The notes under the pieces were generated by a model. It did not search any database, had not been told where the DNA came from, and worked only from the letters and a program-made list of their open reading frames with translations. Positions 63,288 to 64,000 of a stretch of 64,000 nucleotides of DNA are shown piece after piece (the stretch's first letter is position 1; each line of letters opens with the position of its first letter). Both the position numbers and the translations under genes were made by a program. The DNA is from Pseudorhodobacter antarcticus (GTDB lineage Bacteria; Pseudomonadota; Alphaproteobacteria; Rhodobacterales; Rhodobacteraceae). The DNA is taken from NCBI RefSeq assembly GCF_900110135.1, contig NZ_FOCO01000005.1, positions 1-64,000 of the forward strand, read 5' to 3'.

Positions 63288-63560
63288 TTATTTCTCGCCG
63301 ATATAATCCGCCATCAGCTTTTCATTGCGGGCATCTTCCAACCGGGCCAACCGGTCCTCAGAGATTTTGGCGTCAAAGCGGTATTTGACAAAATTCACCA
63401 GCGACAGCGTCAACAGCAAGATGCCAAGGCCCCAATAGCCTTTGGTCGAAAGGTCAACCGGGGCCAGCCAGATTGACAGGGCCAGCATGCCATAGGCGAC
63501 AGCCACGCCAACAGCGTTGAAAAACATGATGGTCGAGGTGTCAGAGTTTTGTGCAGACAT
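63288..63560 (-). CDS. YiaA/YiaB family inner membrane protein
   Basis: A 90-residue protein with two hydrophobic helices (FFNAVGVAVAYGMLALSIWL and GYWGLGILLLTLSLVNFV) separated by a short loop, matching the YiaAB two-helix domain, then a charged cytoplasmic tail. It lies 29 bases downstream of the PspA-like gene on the same strand, suggesting a membrane-stress unit. Confidence 0.85.
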   Translation of the reverse strand: MSAQNSDTSTIMFFNAVGVAVAYGMLALSIWLAPVDLSTKGYWGLGILLLTLSLVNFVKYRFDAKISEDRLARLEDARNEKLMADYIGEK

Positions 63561-63589
63561 GGAAAAATTCCTTTTGGAATAAGGGGGGA

Positions 63590-64000
63590 TTAGACAGTTT
63601 TCGATTGCAGCCGCGCCAGAACATCGGCGGCTGTGATGCGGGTGGCGGGGCCAAAGCCTGCATCTGCCATCCGGTCGGCAAGGCCATCATGACTTAGCTC
63701 TCGGTTGATGCCGCGCAGGATGTCTGATCGTTCAAACGGGTCATCGGCATTGGTGACGCGGGCGATCAGCGCCTCGGCTTCCTCTATTGCGGAGGCATCG
63801 CCATTGGGCAGTTTCTTGATCAGGGATTGTTCGCGGCGAATGGCGCGGGCGGTGGTGGCCCCTTGTTTTAGATCAATAATACGGTGATGCCCCGCCTCCA
63901 CCGATTGGCGCAGACGCACGGTTTTGGTTTCCAGACGCAGCACCGTTTCAGACCGCAACACCCGTTCGTTTTCCATTTGGGCCAGCGCATCGGCGGCAGG
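63590..64000 (-). CDS. PspA/IM30-like protein, C-terminal part
   Basis: An open frame entering from the right edge; 136 codons are visible and the start is outside the window. An internal Met at 63976 is not the true start because the coding frame continues upstream (PAADALAQ). The sequence is a coiled-coil typical of PspA C-terminal helices (RLRQSVEAGHHRIIDLKQGATTARAIRREQ), with a C-terminal short helix ADVLARLQSK. PspA-type ESCRT-III proteins stabilise damaged membranes. Family call moderately supported by the YiaA-like neighbour. Confidence 0.65.
   Translation of the reverse strand, partial: PAADALAQMENERVLRSETVLRLETKTVRLRQSVEAGHHRIIDLKQGATTARAIRREQSLIKKLPNGDASAIEEAEALIARVTNADDPFERSDILRGINRELSHDGLADRMADAGFGPATRITAADVLARLQSKTV

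Overview
The window reads as chromosome from a GC-rich alphaproteobacterium, most likely a member of the Rhodobacteraceae (Roseobacter/Rhodobacter lineage). Support comes from the HisZ plus short-form HisG pair, a B12-dependent ribonucleotide reductase, an ImuA-ImuB-DnaE2 mutasome, a Zur-type box between znuA and zur-znuCB, a DUF1489 protein and a strong G/C third-position bias. All genes appear intact except the last, which runs off the right edge. No intergenic gap exceeds about 260 bases.

Layout. 1-1850: edge of a genomic island, with a lower-GC tyrosine integrase and a small ORF abutting the 3' end of a tRNA with a CAT anticodon. 1971-10850: core or semi-core genes: an orphan hydantoinase A, rpoN (sigma-54), a fused FAD-oxidoreductase/SelD, and the zinc regulon znuA / zur-znuC-znuB. 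11030-17226: a dimethylglycine/sarcosine dehydrogenase-like enzyme, two lipoproteins (one a GH25 muramidase), a sulfotransferase-like protein and a DauA-like D-amino-acid dehydrogenase. 17329-26884: one leftward purine-salvage unit, xdhA-xdhB-xdhC followed by a complete BMP-family (nucleoside-type) ABC importer, ending in a strong terminator. 27140-40288: housekeeping genes dnaE1, slyX, hisS-hisZ-hisG and nrdJ, plus a ygiC/ygiB-like pair.

40292-55446 is the most interesting part: a divergent catabolic locus built around a carbohydrate-type ABC importer. The leftward arm holds the transporter ATPase and then ten genes. From the HisD-like dehydrogenase to the RraA-like gene every stop overlaps the next start (nine consecutive junctions). 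The arm encodes a HisD-like alcohol dehydrogenase, a double-SnoaL protein, an SDR, a LacI regulator, two more double-SnoaL paralogues, a bicupin, a short MetE/XecA-like zinc alkyltransferase, an alpha/beta hydrolase and an RraA/aldolase-family protein. The rightward arm holds the binding protein, two permeases and a fourth SnoaL paralogue. Two near-identical LacI-type operators lie between the arms. I do not recognise this as a characterised pathway.

55610-64000: an OmpA-family protein with a 12-residue Ala-rich tandem repeat, the imuA-imuB-dnaE2 translesion cassette, a YiaA/B membrane protein and the C-terminal part of a PspA-like protein.

A dispersed 15-base core (TTGGCNNAAATACCT) occurs four times. 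Two copies are intergenic and two lie in frame inside xdhA and xdhB next to G/C-rich palindromes, which suggests a palindromic repeat that has entered coding sequence.
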